Source: an uncultured Pseudomonadota bacterium (GTDB lineage: Bacteria > Pseudomonadota > Gammaproteobacteria > Burkholderiales > Burkholderiaceae). From it: a stretch of 43,522 nt of DNA. A program made the translations under genes and the position numbers. The stretch covers positions 1-43,522 of the forward strand of contig CAMLIZ010000020.1 of assembly GCA_946480245.1 (NCBI GenBank). The letters are read 5' to 3'. The notes beneath the pieces were generated by a model. That model saw only the letters and a program-made list of their open reading frames with translations. It had not been told where the DNA came from and did not search any database. Positions 11,918 to 20,080 of the stretch are shown piece by piece; the first letter of the stretch is position 1; each line of letters begins with the position of its first letter.

Positions 11918-12787
11918 CTAGGGCAACGCTGGCGGCTGCTCCATGTCGCCGCCGGCATCCCCAAGCGCCCGCGCGTGAAACGCCACATGCTCCGCCACGA
12001 AGCTCGCCACGAAGTAGTAGCTGTGGTCGTACCCCGCCCGCATGCGCAGGGTCAGCGGATGCCCTGCCGCAACGCAGGCCGCCTGCAGCCGCTCGGGCCG
12101 CAGTTGCGTGTCCAGGAACTCGTCGGCCTCGCCCTGGTCCACGAGTAGCGGCAGGCGCTCGGCAGCCGTGGCGATCAAGGCCACCGCGTCGTGCTCGGCC
12201 CAGGCGGCAGGGTCATCGCCGAGGTACGCGGCAAACGCCTTCTGCCCCCATGGCACCTGCGAGGGCGCCACGATGGGTGCAAAGGCCGACACGCTGGCGT
12301 AGCGGCCGGGGTGGCGCAGCGCCAGGGTGAGCGCGCCGTGGCCGCCCATCGAGTGGCCGAAGATGCTGCGCCGGTCGGTGGCGGCAAAGTGCTGCTCCAC
12401 CAGCGCGGGCAGCTCGTGCACCACGTAGTCCTCCATGCGGTAGTGCGGGGCCCATGGCGCTTGCGTGGCATTGAGATAGAAGCCCGCGCCCTGCCCCAGG
12501 TCGTAAGCGGGGTCGTCGGCCACCGCGGCTCCGCGCGGGCTGGTGTCGGGCGCCACCAGGATCAGGCCGAGTTGCGCCGCATGTTGCTGTGCGCCGGCCT
12601 TGGCGATGAAGTTCTGCTCGGTGCAGGTGAGGCCAGAGAGCCAGTAGAGCGCCGGGCATGGCTTGCCCTGCAAGGCGGCAGGCGGCAGGTACACCGCCAC
12701 GTTCACGTCGCATTGCAGGCTGCCGGCGGCGTGGCGCCACACCTCTTGGCGGCCGCCGAAGCACGCGTGTTGTTCGATGCGCTCCAT
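11918..12787 (-). CDS. fghA: S-formylglutathione hydrolase
   Basis: A 289-aa serine hydrolase of the esterase D family. It hydrolyses S-formylglutathione to formate and glutathione in the cytoplasm, the second step of glutathione-dependent formaldehyde oxidation. The typical start of the mature fold (CDVNVAVYLPPAA, YWLSGLTCTEQNF) is followed by the nucleophile elbow GHSMGGHG with S146. Probable acid D222 lies in QGEADEFL and H255 in GYDHSYYF. The length is normal for the family. It begins 7 bp after the frmA stop on the same strand, so the two form an operon and supply consecutive enzymes. Confidence 0.95.
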   Translation of the reverse strand: MERIEQHACFGGRQEVWRHAAGSLQCDVNVAVYLPPAALQGKPCPALYWLSGLTCTEQNFIAKAGAQQHAAQLGLILVAPDTSPRGAAVADDPAYDLGQGAGFYLNATQAPWAPHYRMEDYVVHELPALVEQHFAATDRRSIFGHSMGGHGALTLALRHPGRYASVSAFAPIVAPSQVPWGQKAFAAYLGDDPAAWAEHDAVALIATAAERLPLLVDQGEADEFLDTQLRPERLQAACVAAGHPLTLRMRAGYDHSYYFVASFVAEHVAFHARALGDAGGDMEQPPALP

Positions 12788-12794
12788 GCCGTGC

Positions 12795-13973
<1,179 letters not shown>

Positions 13974-14064
13974 TTACTGCGCAAACCGGAGGGACGGCCC
14001 ATGCTCACAACAGCGCCCGCCTGGACGGTGCGCCCTTCAACCCAACGCAAAAGGAAGCTGAGAC

Positions 14065-14418
14065 ATGACCACCCTTCGCAACACCATCGCCGCTGCCTCT
14101 CTCCTCGTGCTCGCCGGCTTCGTGCAAGCCCAGCAGGCGCCGGACGCCAACAAGCCGAACCCGTCGGCCGCCACGAGCACCGGCACCTCCACGTCGCAGT
14201 CCGAAATGAACAAGGGCGTGCCCGGCGTCGACGTGAACACCGGCAGCAAGGCCTCCAACGGCGTCATCAGCGGCACGGTCGACCACAACACCGACTCGAG
14301 CAACGTGACCAACAACACCAGCACGAGCGGCACGTCGGACGCCAACACGACGACCAACGACAACACGACGACCAACGACAACACCAACACGCGTGCTGCG
14401 CGCGCCGACCGCGGCTGA
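14065..14418 (+). CDS. Secreted Thr/Asn/Ser-rich low-complexity protein, unknown function
   Basis: A 117-aa protein with a clear signal peptide (residues 1-22, ending FVQAQQA after a hydrophobic stretch), then a disordered region rich in Thr, Asn, Ser, Asp and Gly. Near the C-terminus the hexapeptide TTTNDN occurs twice, encoded by an exact 18-bp tandem repeat. Export to the periplasm or beyond is likely. ATG 14065 is preceded by AAGGAAG. I recognise no family. The gene stands alone, convergent with cutA with 12 bp between stops. Confidence 0.8.
   Translation: MTTLRNTIAAASLLVLAGFVQAQQAPDANKPNPSAATSTGTSTSQSEMNKGVPGVDVNTGSKASNGVISGTVDHNTDSSNVTNNTSTSGTSDANTTTNDNTTTNDNTNTRAARADRG
14347..14382 (+). 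repeat. 18-bp tandem repeat, two exact copies
   Basis: Copies at 14347-14364 and 14365-14382 are identical and stay in frame, encoding TTTNDN twice in the secreted low-complexity protein. Copy number could vary between strains by slippage. Confidence 0.9.
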
Positions 14419-14430
14419 TCTCCGCAGGCG

Positions 14431-14751
14431 TCAGGCCTTCGGGCCCGTCTGCTGCCCGATCCACGCGCCATAAGGCTCGAACACCTGCTCGAACGCCAGC
14501 GCGTGGATCGCCGGCAGCTCGTAGCTGTGTAGCGCGCGGATCGCGGCTTCCACGTCGGCATAACGCTCGGCCGTGGTCTTGAACAGCACGCGCCACTCGG
14601 GCTCCTGCTGCAGCGCGTGCTGCCAGTGGTAGATGCTTTCGATCTCGCTGATCTGCGCGCACGCCGCCAGGCGACGCTCGACCAGCGCCCGGGCCATCGA
14701 GCGCGCTTCCTCGCGCGAACCCACGGTGGTGATCACGGCAATCGGAGTCAT
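14431..14751 (-). CDS. cutA: Divalent-cation tolerance protein CutA
   Basis: A 106-aa protein of normal CutA length. Family segments are ITTVGSREEARSMARALVERRLAACAQ-type at the N-terminus (16-residue helix followed by the conserved Ala-Cys-Ala), SIYHWQ, and LHSYELPAIHAL with the conserved SYELP motif. CutA forms cytoplasmic trimers and was linked to copper and other divalent-metal tolerance; its precise role is still unclear. ATG 14751. Convergent with the secreted low-complexity gene and divergent from the Met-rich small gene. Confidence 0.95.
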   Translation of the reverse strand: MTPIAVITTVGSREEARSMARALVERRLAACAQISEIESIYHWQHALQQEPEWRVLFKTTAERYADVEAAIRALHSYELPAIHALAFEQVFEPYGAWIGQQTGPKA

Positions 14752-14814
14752 GCCGGCTGTTTACCGCATCGGCCGTGCGCTTCCAAGAGGCCCACGAGGC
14801 GGGGCCGGGCGCGC

Positions 14815-14843
14815 GGGTTGCTGCATTGCAGCATCCCCAACCC
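14815..14843 (+). other. Leader stem-loop upstream of the Met-rich small gene
   Basis: GGGTTG (14815-14820) can pair with CAACCC (14838-14843), enclosing a CTGC-ATT-GCAG hairpin. The structure ends just before the GGAG ribosome-binding site, so it could affect translation or transcript stability. No U-run follows. Confidence 0.35.
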
Positions 14844-14856
14844 CGGAGTCTTCACG

Positions 14857-15180
14857 ATGGACAACCCGATGCAGCCTCTCTTCCAGCCCTACGCTCACCT
14901 GGCCGAAAGCAACATGGCCGCTGTCACGCAGTTCTGGACCTCGCCCGAGATCATGTGGACACCCTTCACCGGAATGCAGCGCAGCAACGCGCAAGGCGCG
15001 GGCCCTTCTGCCGCGCAGTCCGAAGCGCTGTCGCGGCTGATGAAGTCGCTGATGGAGAACTACGCGCGCTTCCTGTCCGACATGATGCAAAGCACCACCA
15101 TGCTGTGGGGCCGGATGCCGGCCAACGCGCCCACCATGTGGGGCACGCCCGCTTCGCCGGAGCGCAAGGCCGCCGCCTGA
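14857..15180 (+). CDS. Small Met-rich helical protein of unknown function (phasin-like size)
   Basis: A 107-aa protein from ATG 14857, with GGAG about 10 bases upstream. It contains eleven Met residues and several aromatic residues, with amphipathic helical stretches at 45-80 (SEALSRLMKSLMENYARFLSDMM, split here: SEALSRLMKSLMEN then YARFLSDMMQ). It has neither a signal peptide nor a transmembrane helix. Small amphipathic proteins of this kind can coat polyhydroxyalkanoate granules or membranes, but I see no specific phasin motif. Its own leader hairpin and good ribosome site suggest high expression. Function unknown. Confidence 0.7.
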   Translation: MDNPMQPLFQPYAHLAESNMAAVTQFWTSPEIMWTPFTGMQRSNAQGAGPSAAQSEALSRLMKSLMENYARFLSDMMQSTTMLWGRMPANAPTMWGTPASPERKAAA

Positions 15181-15234
15181 AGCAGCGGCGACGACATTGG
15201 TGACAATCGTGCCTTCCCAGCTCTGGAAGGCACG

Positions 15235-16263
15235 ATGCCCCTCCCCGACTACGCGCCGCGCGAGCGACACGGCGCCGCGCTGGCGGCCACGCTGCTGCTC
15301 GCCGCCTTGCTCGTTGCGGTGCTGATGCTGCACCTGCTGATCGCGCTGCTGATGGGCCTGACGGCCTATGCGCTGCACCGCTGGCTGCATGCGCAGGCGG
15401 CGCGGCACGTGCCACCGCGCTGGCAGCAACCGGTGGCCATGCTCCTGTTCTGGCTGGTGCTGCTGCTGGCGGTCGCCGGCACCGTGCGCGGCTTCGAGGC
15501 GCTGGGCCTGGGCTCGCCGGGCGAGATGCTGGTGCGCCTGAGCGACCTGCTCGCCGACAGCCTGGATCGGGCGCGCGCCTCCTTGCCGCCCTCGGTCGTG
15601 GAGCACCTGCCCGATTCGATGACCAGCGTGCGCGACAGCGTGGTGCACTGGCTGCGTGAACACGGCGCGCAACTGCGCGGCTGGGGCATGGAAACCTTGC
15701 ACGGCGCTGCGCACTTGTTGCTCGGGCTGGCGATCGGCCTGCTGGCCAGCCTGCACGGCGCCAGTGCGCCGCCGGCACGCTCCGCGTTCCTCACGGCATG
15801 GCGCGCCGGCCTGGCACGCCTGGAGCGCGCCTTTACCGACGTGATGGGCGCGCAGCTGCGCATCTCGGCCGCCAACACGGCATTCACCGCCGTGTACGTG
15901 CTGCTGATCGTGCCCCTGCTGGGAGCCCACCTGCCGCTGGCGCCCGCGCTGGTGGTGCTCACCTTCCTGTGCGGCTTCATCCCGGTGCTGGGCAACCTGC
16001 TGTCCAACAGCGCGATCGTGCTGGCTGCGCTGGTGGTCTCACCGTCGATGGCGGGACTGTCGCTGCTGTACTTGATCGGCATCCACAAGCTGGAATATTT
16101 TCTGAACGCGCGCTTCGTGGGCGGGCGCATCCGCGCGCGCACCTACGAGCTGCTGGCCGCGATGCTGCTGCTGGAGGCGGTGTTCGGGCTGCGCGGCGTG
16201 GTGGCCGCGCCGATCTACTACGCCTGGATGATGGGCGTGCTGCGCGACGAAGGCGTGGTGTAG
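15235..16263 (+). CDS. AI-2E family (PerM/YhhT-like) membrane permease
   Basis: A 342-aa inner-membrane protein. It has two or three hydrophobic helices within residues 15-85, a cytoplasmic or amphipathic stretch at about 95-160, and four or five helices to the end. The C-terminal family signature is present: FLCGFIPVLGNLLSNSAI, then a helix ending in LYLIGIHKLEYFLNARFVGGRI (split: LYLIGIHKLEYF, LNARFVGGRI) and a final AAPIYYAWM. The family name comes from a proposed autoinducer-2 exporter, but many members have other or unknown substrates, including Na+/H+ exchange. ATG 15235 follows GGAAGG. Monocistronic by layout. Confidence 0.88.
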   Translation: MPLPDYAPRERHGAALAATLLLAALLVAVLMLHLLIALLMGLTAYALHRWLHAQAARHVPPRWQQPVAMLLFWLVLLLAVAGTVRGFEALGLGSPGEMLVRLSDLLADSLDRARASLPPSVVEHLPDSMTSVRDSVVHWLREHGAQLRGWGMETLHGAAHLLLGLAIGLLASLHGASAPPARSAFLTAWRAGLARLERAFTDVMGAQLRISAANTAFTAVYVLLIVPLLGAHLPLAPALVVLTFLCGFIPVLGNLLSNSAIVLAALVVSPSMAGLSLLYLIGIHKLEYFLNARFVGGRIRARTYELLAAMLLLEAVFGLRGVVAAPIYYAWMMGVLRDEGVV

Positions 16264-16275
16264 CGCCAAGCGCTA
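16261..16275. terminator. Inverted repeat containing both stop codons of a convergent pair
   Basis: TAGCGC-CAA-GCGCTA: the left arm starts with the TAG stop of the AI-2E-type gene and the right arm ends with the complement of the TAG stop of the opposite gene. Only 9 bp separate the two coding regions. No U-tract. Confidence 0.35.
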
Positions 16276-16731
16276 CTTGCACTTCACCCGTGACGCGCCG
16301 GACTCGCGCACGATCGCCATCGCGCGGTCGCGCTGCCGCTCGCTGCAGGCCAACACGGTGAGCGTGGCGGCCGGGCCCTCGCGACGGCCTTGCGGCGGCA
16401 ACTCCAGGCGGGCGGTGGGCAGGTCGTCGGCCAGGGCCTCGTCACGGGCACGGCGCGCGGCCTGCTCGTCGTCGAATTCGGCCACCACCTCCTGGGCCGC
16501 CGGCTTGTCGCTGTCGGTGGATTTCAGCTTCCAGTCGCGGTTGTCCGCGGGGGTGTGTACCGGGGCAGCCGTGCGGCGCGCGGCGCTCGAGGCGATCGGG
16601 TCGCTGGCGGGGAAGGTCTCCTCCACCGCCTCGTCGAGCAGTTCCTGGTAGGTGGGGAGCTTGTCGTCCGCCGGTGCCCTGGCCTCCAGGCGCTCAGATT
16701 CACGGTCGGGGTTGCGGGGTTTGTCGCTCAT
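16273..16731 (-). CDS. Hypothetical protein with EETFPASDPI motif
   Basis: A 152-aa hydrophilic protein starting at ATG 16731 behind a perfect AGGAGG. Residues 25-50 hold LDEAVEETFPASDPIAS, a short motif that recurs in small bacterial proteins of unknown function. The C-terminal half (about 80-150) is predicted alpha/beta, with VVAEFDDEQAARRARDEAL and LTVLACSERQRDRAMAI, and looks like a small separate domain, so this may be a two-part protein. No signal peptide, membrane segment or catalytic motif. Neighbours (HU, AI-2E-type permease) do not suggest a role. The upstream in-frame extension to 16809 is not conserved-looking. Confidence 0.75.
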   Translation of the reverse strand: MSDKPRNPDRESERLEARAPADDKLPTYQELLDEAVEETFPASDPIASSAARRTAAPVHTPADNRDWKLKSTDSDKPAAQEVVAEFDDEQAARRARDEALADDLPTARLELPPQGRREGPAATLTVLACSERQRDRAMAIVRESGASRVKCK

Positions 16732-16830
16732 GGAGCCTCCTCGCGGTGCAACAGCAGCACTGCAGCAAGGGGCCGGCAAGCGGAGTACCCGCAGCGCACC
16801 GGGCGGCACGCGCCCGGTGCGGCAGGGCGA

Positions 16831-17181
16831 TCAGCCCTTCTTGGCCTTCTTCGCAGCCGGCTTCTTGCCGGCAGCGGGGGCCTTGGCGGCCTTGCGTGCG
16901 GCAGCCTTCGGATCCACCGCCGCCTTGAACGCCGAACCGGCGGTGAACTTGGGCAGCTTCACCGCGGCGATCTTGATCTTGTCGCCGGTGGCCGGGTTGC
17001 GGCCGCTGCGCGCCGCACGCGACACCTGCTTGAAGGCGCCGAAGCCGGGCAACGTGACGCTGCCACCCTTCTTCACCGTGGTGACCACCGCGTCGAGCAC
17101 GGTACCCAGCACGCGGCCGGCTTCGGCCTTGCTGAGGCCGTGTTGATTGGCGATGTGCTCGATCAGTTCGATTCGATTCAT
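16831..17181 (-). CDS. HU-family DNA-binding protein with histone H1-like Lys/Ala tail
   Basis: A 116-aa protein. Residues 1-90 are a typical HU: helical dimerisation part (IELIEHIANQHGLSKAEA), then the signature LPGFGAFKQVSRAARSGRNP with the DNA-intercalating Pro63. Residues 91-116 add a tail of Ala, Lys and Pro repeats (KKPAAKKAKKG) like that of eukaryotic H1 and of some betaproteobacterial nucleoid proteins. HU bends DNA and compacts the nucleoid; the tail would add sequence-independent binding. The usual HU is about 90 aa, so the tail is an extension. ATG 17181; no strong ribosome site is seen. Single gene, divergent from the chemoreceptor. Confidence 0.93.
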   Translation of the reverse strand: MNRIELIEHIANQHGLSKAEAGRVLGTVLDAVVTTVKKGGSVTLPGFGAFKQVSRAARSGRNPATGDKIKIAAVKLPKFTAGSAFKAAVDPKAAARKAAKAPAAGKKPAAKKAKKG

Positions 17182-17362
17182 TCGTTTTGCTGTTCAACGA
17201 CGCCCGGGGATTCGGGCGGCGCGATTGTGCCGGAAGGCCTGCGCGGCCTGCGCGCGGCGCGCAGTGCATTCCGTCACGCCAACGCACCAGGTATGCCTCA
17301 ACCTGCGGCACCCGTCGTCGAAGAGTCCCTCAGGCCGGTGACCCGGCATGGAGGATCTGTCA

Positions 17363-18895
17363 ATGAAATCACTACGTCGCACCCTCGGGCTCCTGATCGG
17401 CTCCGGCATCGTGGCCGCCAGCGTGCTCACCGCGGCCTCGCTGTACGGCGCACACACCTCGGGAGATGCCGTGCAGCGGGCCTTCGTGGCCAAGGACCTC
17501 ACCGCCGACATCCTGCCGCCGCCGATGTACCTGATCGAGCTGCGACTGGTGCTGTCGCAGGCGGTCGAAGGCAGCCTGCCGGCCGATCGCGCGCAAGGCG
17601 AGGCAGACCGGCTGATCAAGGAATACGAGCAGCGCGTGACCTACTGGCGCGAGCATCCGCCCTATGGACTGGAGGCCAAGCTGCTGGGTGCGCAGCACGA
17701 GAGCGCGGAGCGCTTCATCACGCAGGCGCGGGCCGTGCTCAAGTCGGTGACGGCGGGCGACGCCGCCGGTGCCCAGGCCGCGCTGCGCGAGGCGCACGCC
17801 GTGTACCTGCAGCACCGCGCCGGCGTGGACGACACGGTCAAGGCTTCCACCGAATTCGCCGACGCCGCAGCTGCGGGCTTCGACGCCACCACGCAGCGCG
17901 TGCTGTGGGTGCAGTGGACGGTATTCGGCATCTCGTCGCTGCTGCTGCTGGCGTTCGGCGTATGGGCCGGACGCGCGGTGTGGGCACTGCTGGGCGGCGA
18001 GCCGGTGCGCGCGGCGCAAGTGGCCAACGCGGTGGCGCAGGCCGACCTCACCGTGCAGGTCGACACGCCGCGCGACGACGACGCCAGCGTGATGGCCGCG
18101 ATGGCGCGCATGTGCCGCAACCTGGCCGCCGTGGTGAGCACGGTGCGCGAAAGCGGCAGCAGCGTGGCCACCGGCGCGCAGCAGATCGCCAGCGGCAACG
18201 CCAACCTGGGCCAGCGCACCGAAGAGCAGGCCGCCAGCCTGGAGCAGACGGCCGCCGCGATCGAGCAGCTCACCACCACCGTGAGCCAGAGCGCCGAGTC
18301 GGCACGGCGCGCTGCCGAGTTGGCCAAGACCGCCAGCAGCAGCGCCGCCGATGGCGGGCGCCTGGTGCACGACGTGGTGGCCACGATGAACCAGATCACC
18401 GACAGCTCGCGCCGCATCGGCGAGATCGTCGGCGTGATCGACGGCATCGCGTTCCAGACCAACATCCTCGCGCTCAACGCCGCGGTGGAAGCGGCGCGCG
18501 CCGGTGAGCAGGGCCGTGGCTTCGCGGTGGTGGCCAGCGAGGTGCGGGCGCTGGCGCAGCGCAGCGCCACGGCCGCCAAGGAGATCAAGGGCCTCATCGG
18601 CGACAGCGTGGAGTGCGTGGAGGGCGGCGCGCGCCTGGTCAGCCAGGCCGAAGCGCGCATCGACGACATCGTGGCGCAGGTGAGCAACGTGGCCGCGCTG
18701 GTGGGCGAGATGGAGCGCGCCGGCCAGGAGCAGCGCAGCGGCATCGAGCAGGTGAGCAGCGCAGTGCTGCAGCTCGATCAGGTGACGCAGCGCAACGCGG
18801 CGCTGGTGGAGGAGTCCACCGCCGCCGCGGAAAGCCTGAGTGCGCAGGCCGGCCGCCTGATGGAGGCCGTGCGCGTGTTTCGCCTGGCCGCCTAG
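17363..18895 (+). CDS. Methyl-accepting chemotaxis protein
   Basis: A 510-aa chemoreceptor. TM1 is at about 7-28 and TM2 at about 192-212, enclosing a helical periplasmic sensor domain of roughly 160 residues rich in charged helices. A HAMP-like linker follows, then the cytoplasmic coiled-coil with the conserved tip EAARAGEQGRGFAVVASEVR (20 residues) and LAQRSATAAKEIKGLI. It signals to CheA/CheW at the membrane. The C-terminus (RLMEAVRVFRLAA) has no NWETF-type pentapeptide for CheR/CheB. ATG 17363 is chosen because GGAGG lies 8 bp before it; an ATG 15 bp upstream would leave no site. Its stop overlaps that of the opposite FMN reductase gene. Confidence 0.95.
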   Translation: MKSLRRTLGLLIGSGIVAASVLTAASLYGAHTSGDAVQRAFVAKDLTADILPPPMYLIELRLVLSQAVEGSLPADRAQGEADRLIKEYEQRVTYWREHPPYGLEAKLLGAQHESAERFITQARAVLKSVTAGDAAGAQAALREAHAVYLQHRAGVDDTVKASTEFADAAAAGFDATTQRVLWVQWTVFGISSLLLLAFGVWAGRAVWALLGGEPVRAAQVANAVAQADLTVQVDTPRDDDASVMAAMARMCRNLAAVVSTVRESGSSVATGAQQIASGNANLGQRTEEQAASLEQTAAAIEQLTTTVSQSAESARRAAELAKTASSSAADGGRLVHDVVATMNQITDSSRRIGEIVGVIDGIAFQTNILALNAAVEAARAGEQGRGFAVVASEVRALAQRSATAAKEIKGLIGDSVECVEGGARLVSQAEARIDDIVAQVSNVAALVGEMERAGQEQRSGIEQVSSAVLQLDQVTQRNAALVEESTAAAESLSAQAGRLMEAVRVFRLAA

Positions 18896-19458
18896 GCCTG
18901 GCGCGCGTGGCGCGCGATCAGGCGCTCGAAGGCGCCGAGGAACTTGCCGACGAACTCGCGCGTGCCGGGGTTGGTGATGTCGCCGTTGTCGTCGAACAGC
19001 TTGTCGGCGCCGCCGATGTAGGCCTCGGGCTGCTGCAGCACCGGCATGTCCAGGAACACCAGCGACTGGCGCAGGTGGTGGTTGGCGCCGAAGCCGCCGA
19101 TCGCGCCCGGTGACACGCTCACTACCGCCGCCGGCTTGCCGCTGAACACGCTCTGGCCATAGGGCCGCGAGCCCACGTCGATCGCGTTCTTCAGCGCGCC
19201 GGGTACCGAGCGGTTGTACTCGGGCGTGACGAACAACACCGCGTCGCGCTGGCGCAGTTCGTCGCGGAAGCGCTGCCACGCGGGCGGCACCTGCTGGCCG
19301 TCCAGGTCGGCGTTGTAGAGCGGCAGGTCGCCGATCTCGACGATCTGCAGGTGCAGGGCCGGCGCCGCCAGCCGCGCCAGCGCCACCGCCATCTGGCGGT
19401 TCAGCGAGCCCTTGCGCAGGCTGCCGACCAGCACGCCCACGTTCTTGTTGTTGCTCAT
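18892..19458 (-). CDS. NADPH-dependent FMN reductase / quinone reductase
   Basis: A 188-aa flavodoxin-like protein. The FMN phosphate loop is GSLRKGSLNRQ near residues 12-22, and the family motif TPEYNRSVPGALKNAIDVGSR (split: TPEYNRSVPGALKN, AIDVGSR) lies at about 80-100. Close relatives reduce quinones, azo dyes or chromate using NAD(P)H in the cytoplasm. ATG 19458. It is divergent from the cupin gene (135 bp between starts) and its stop shares bases with that of the chemoreceptor (CCTAGG). Confidence 0.92.
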   Translation of the reverse strand: MSNNKNVGVLVGSLRKGSLNRQMAVALARLAAPALHLQIVEIGDLPLYNADLDGQQVPPAWQRFRDELRQRDAVLFVTPEYNRSVPGALKNAIDVGSRPYGQSVFSGKPAAVVSVSPGAIGGFGANHHLRQSLVFLDMPVLQQPEAYIGGADKLFDDNGDITNPGTREFVGKFLGAFERLIARHARQA

Positions 19459-19593
19459 CTGTCAGCTCCGGTGGTGTATGAAGTGCCGCCGATGATGCGC
19501 TGCGTCCGCCGCCGCCGCCACCTTTTGCCGGATTGCCCGGGCCCACGCGCAGGCCATTGCCAGGCCGCTGCGGCAGCGCGTAAGGTGTGCACC

Positions 19594-20058
19594 ATGAACA
19601 CCACCCCTCCCCGCTGGAAGCACGATGGCGTGCGCGTGGTGCCGGGCAGCGAGCTCGACCCCAACACGGCGCAGACGCCCGGCATGGACCGCAAGGCCGC
19701 GATCAATCTGGCGCGCGTCGGCGCACAGAAGCTGTGGGCCGGCACCGTGCACATCCATCCCAATGCCAAGACCGGCGCACACCACCACGGCCCGCTGGAG
19801 AGCGTGATCTACGTGGTCAAGGGGCGCGCGCGCATGCGCTGGGGCGAGCACCTGGAGTTCACCGCCGAGGCCGGGCCGGGCGACTTCATCTACGTGCCGC
19901 CCTTCGTGCCGCACCAGGAGATCAACGCCAGCCCCACCGAGACGCTGGAATGCGTGCTGGTGCGCAGCGACGGCGAGGCGGTGGCGATCAACCTCGACAT
20001 CGAGCCCGCCGAGCCGCCGGAGAACGTGCGCTGGGTGGACCCCACGCATCCCGCGTGA
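19594..20058 (+). CDS. Cupin domain protein
   Basis: A 154-aa single-domain cupin. Motif 1 reads GAHHHGPLESVIYVVKG, giving a His cluster and Glu for metal binding; motif 2 reads GDFIYVPPFVPHQEIN. Cupins of this size are metal-dependent dioxygenases, isomerases or ligand-binding proteins; the substrate cannot be told. ATG 19594 gives the natural N-terminus, although the frame is open upstream. It is divergent from the FMN reductase and may share its regulation. Convergent with the MFS transporter with 13 bp between stops. Confidence 0.88.
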   Translation: MNTTPPRWKHDGVRVVPGSELDPNTAQTPGMDRKAAINLARVGAQKLWAGTVHIHPNAKTGAHHHGPLESVIYVVKGRARMRWGEHLEFTAEAGPGDFIYVPPFVPHQEINASPTETLECVLVRSDGEAVAINLDIEPAEPPENVRWVDPTHPA

Positions 20059-20080
20059 GCGCGGTGCTCGCTCAACGCGC
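20055..20080. terminator. Imperfect stem spanning two convergent stop codons
   Basis: TGAGCG (from the cupin stop) can pair with CGCTCA (containing the MFS stop), with three further G-C pairs outside a one-base bulge. No U-tract is present, so a terminator role is only possible. Confidence 0.25.

Noticed and set aside
14617..14856. Upstream extension of the Met-rich small protein to 187 residues
   Set aside because: The extension is antisense to cutA and the ATG at 14857 has a proper ribosome site.
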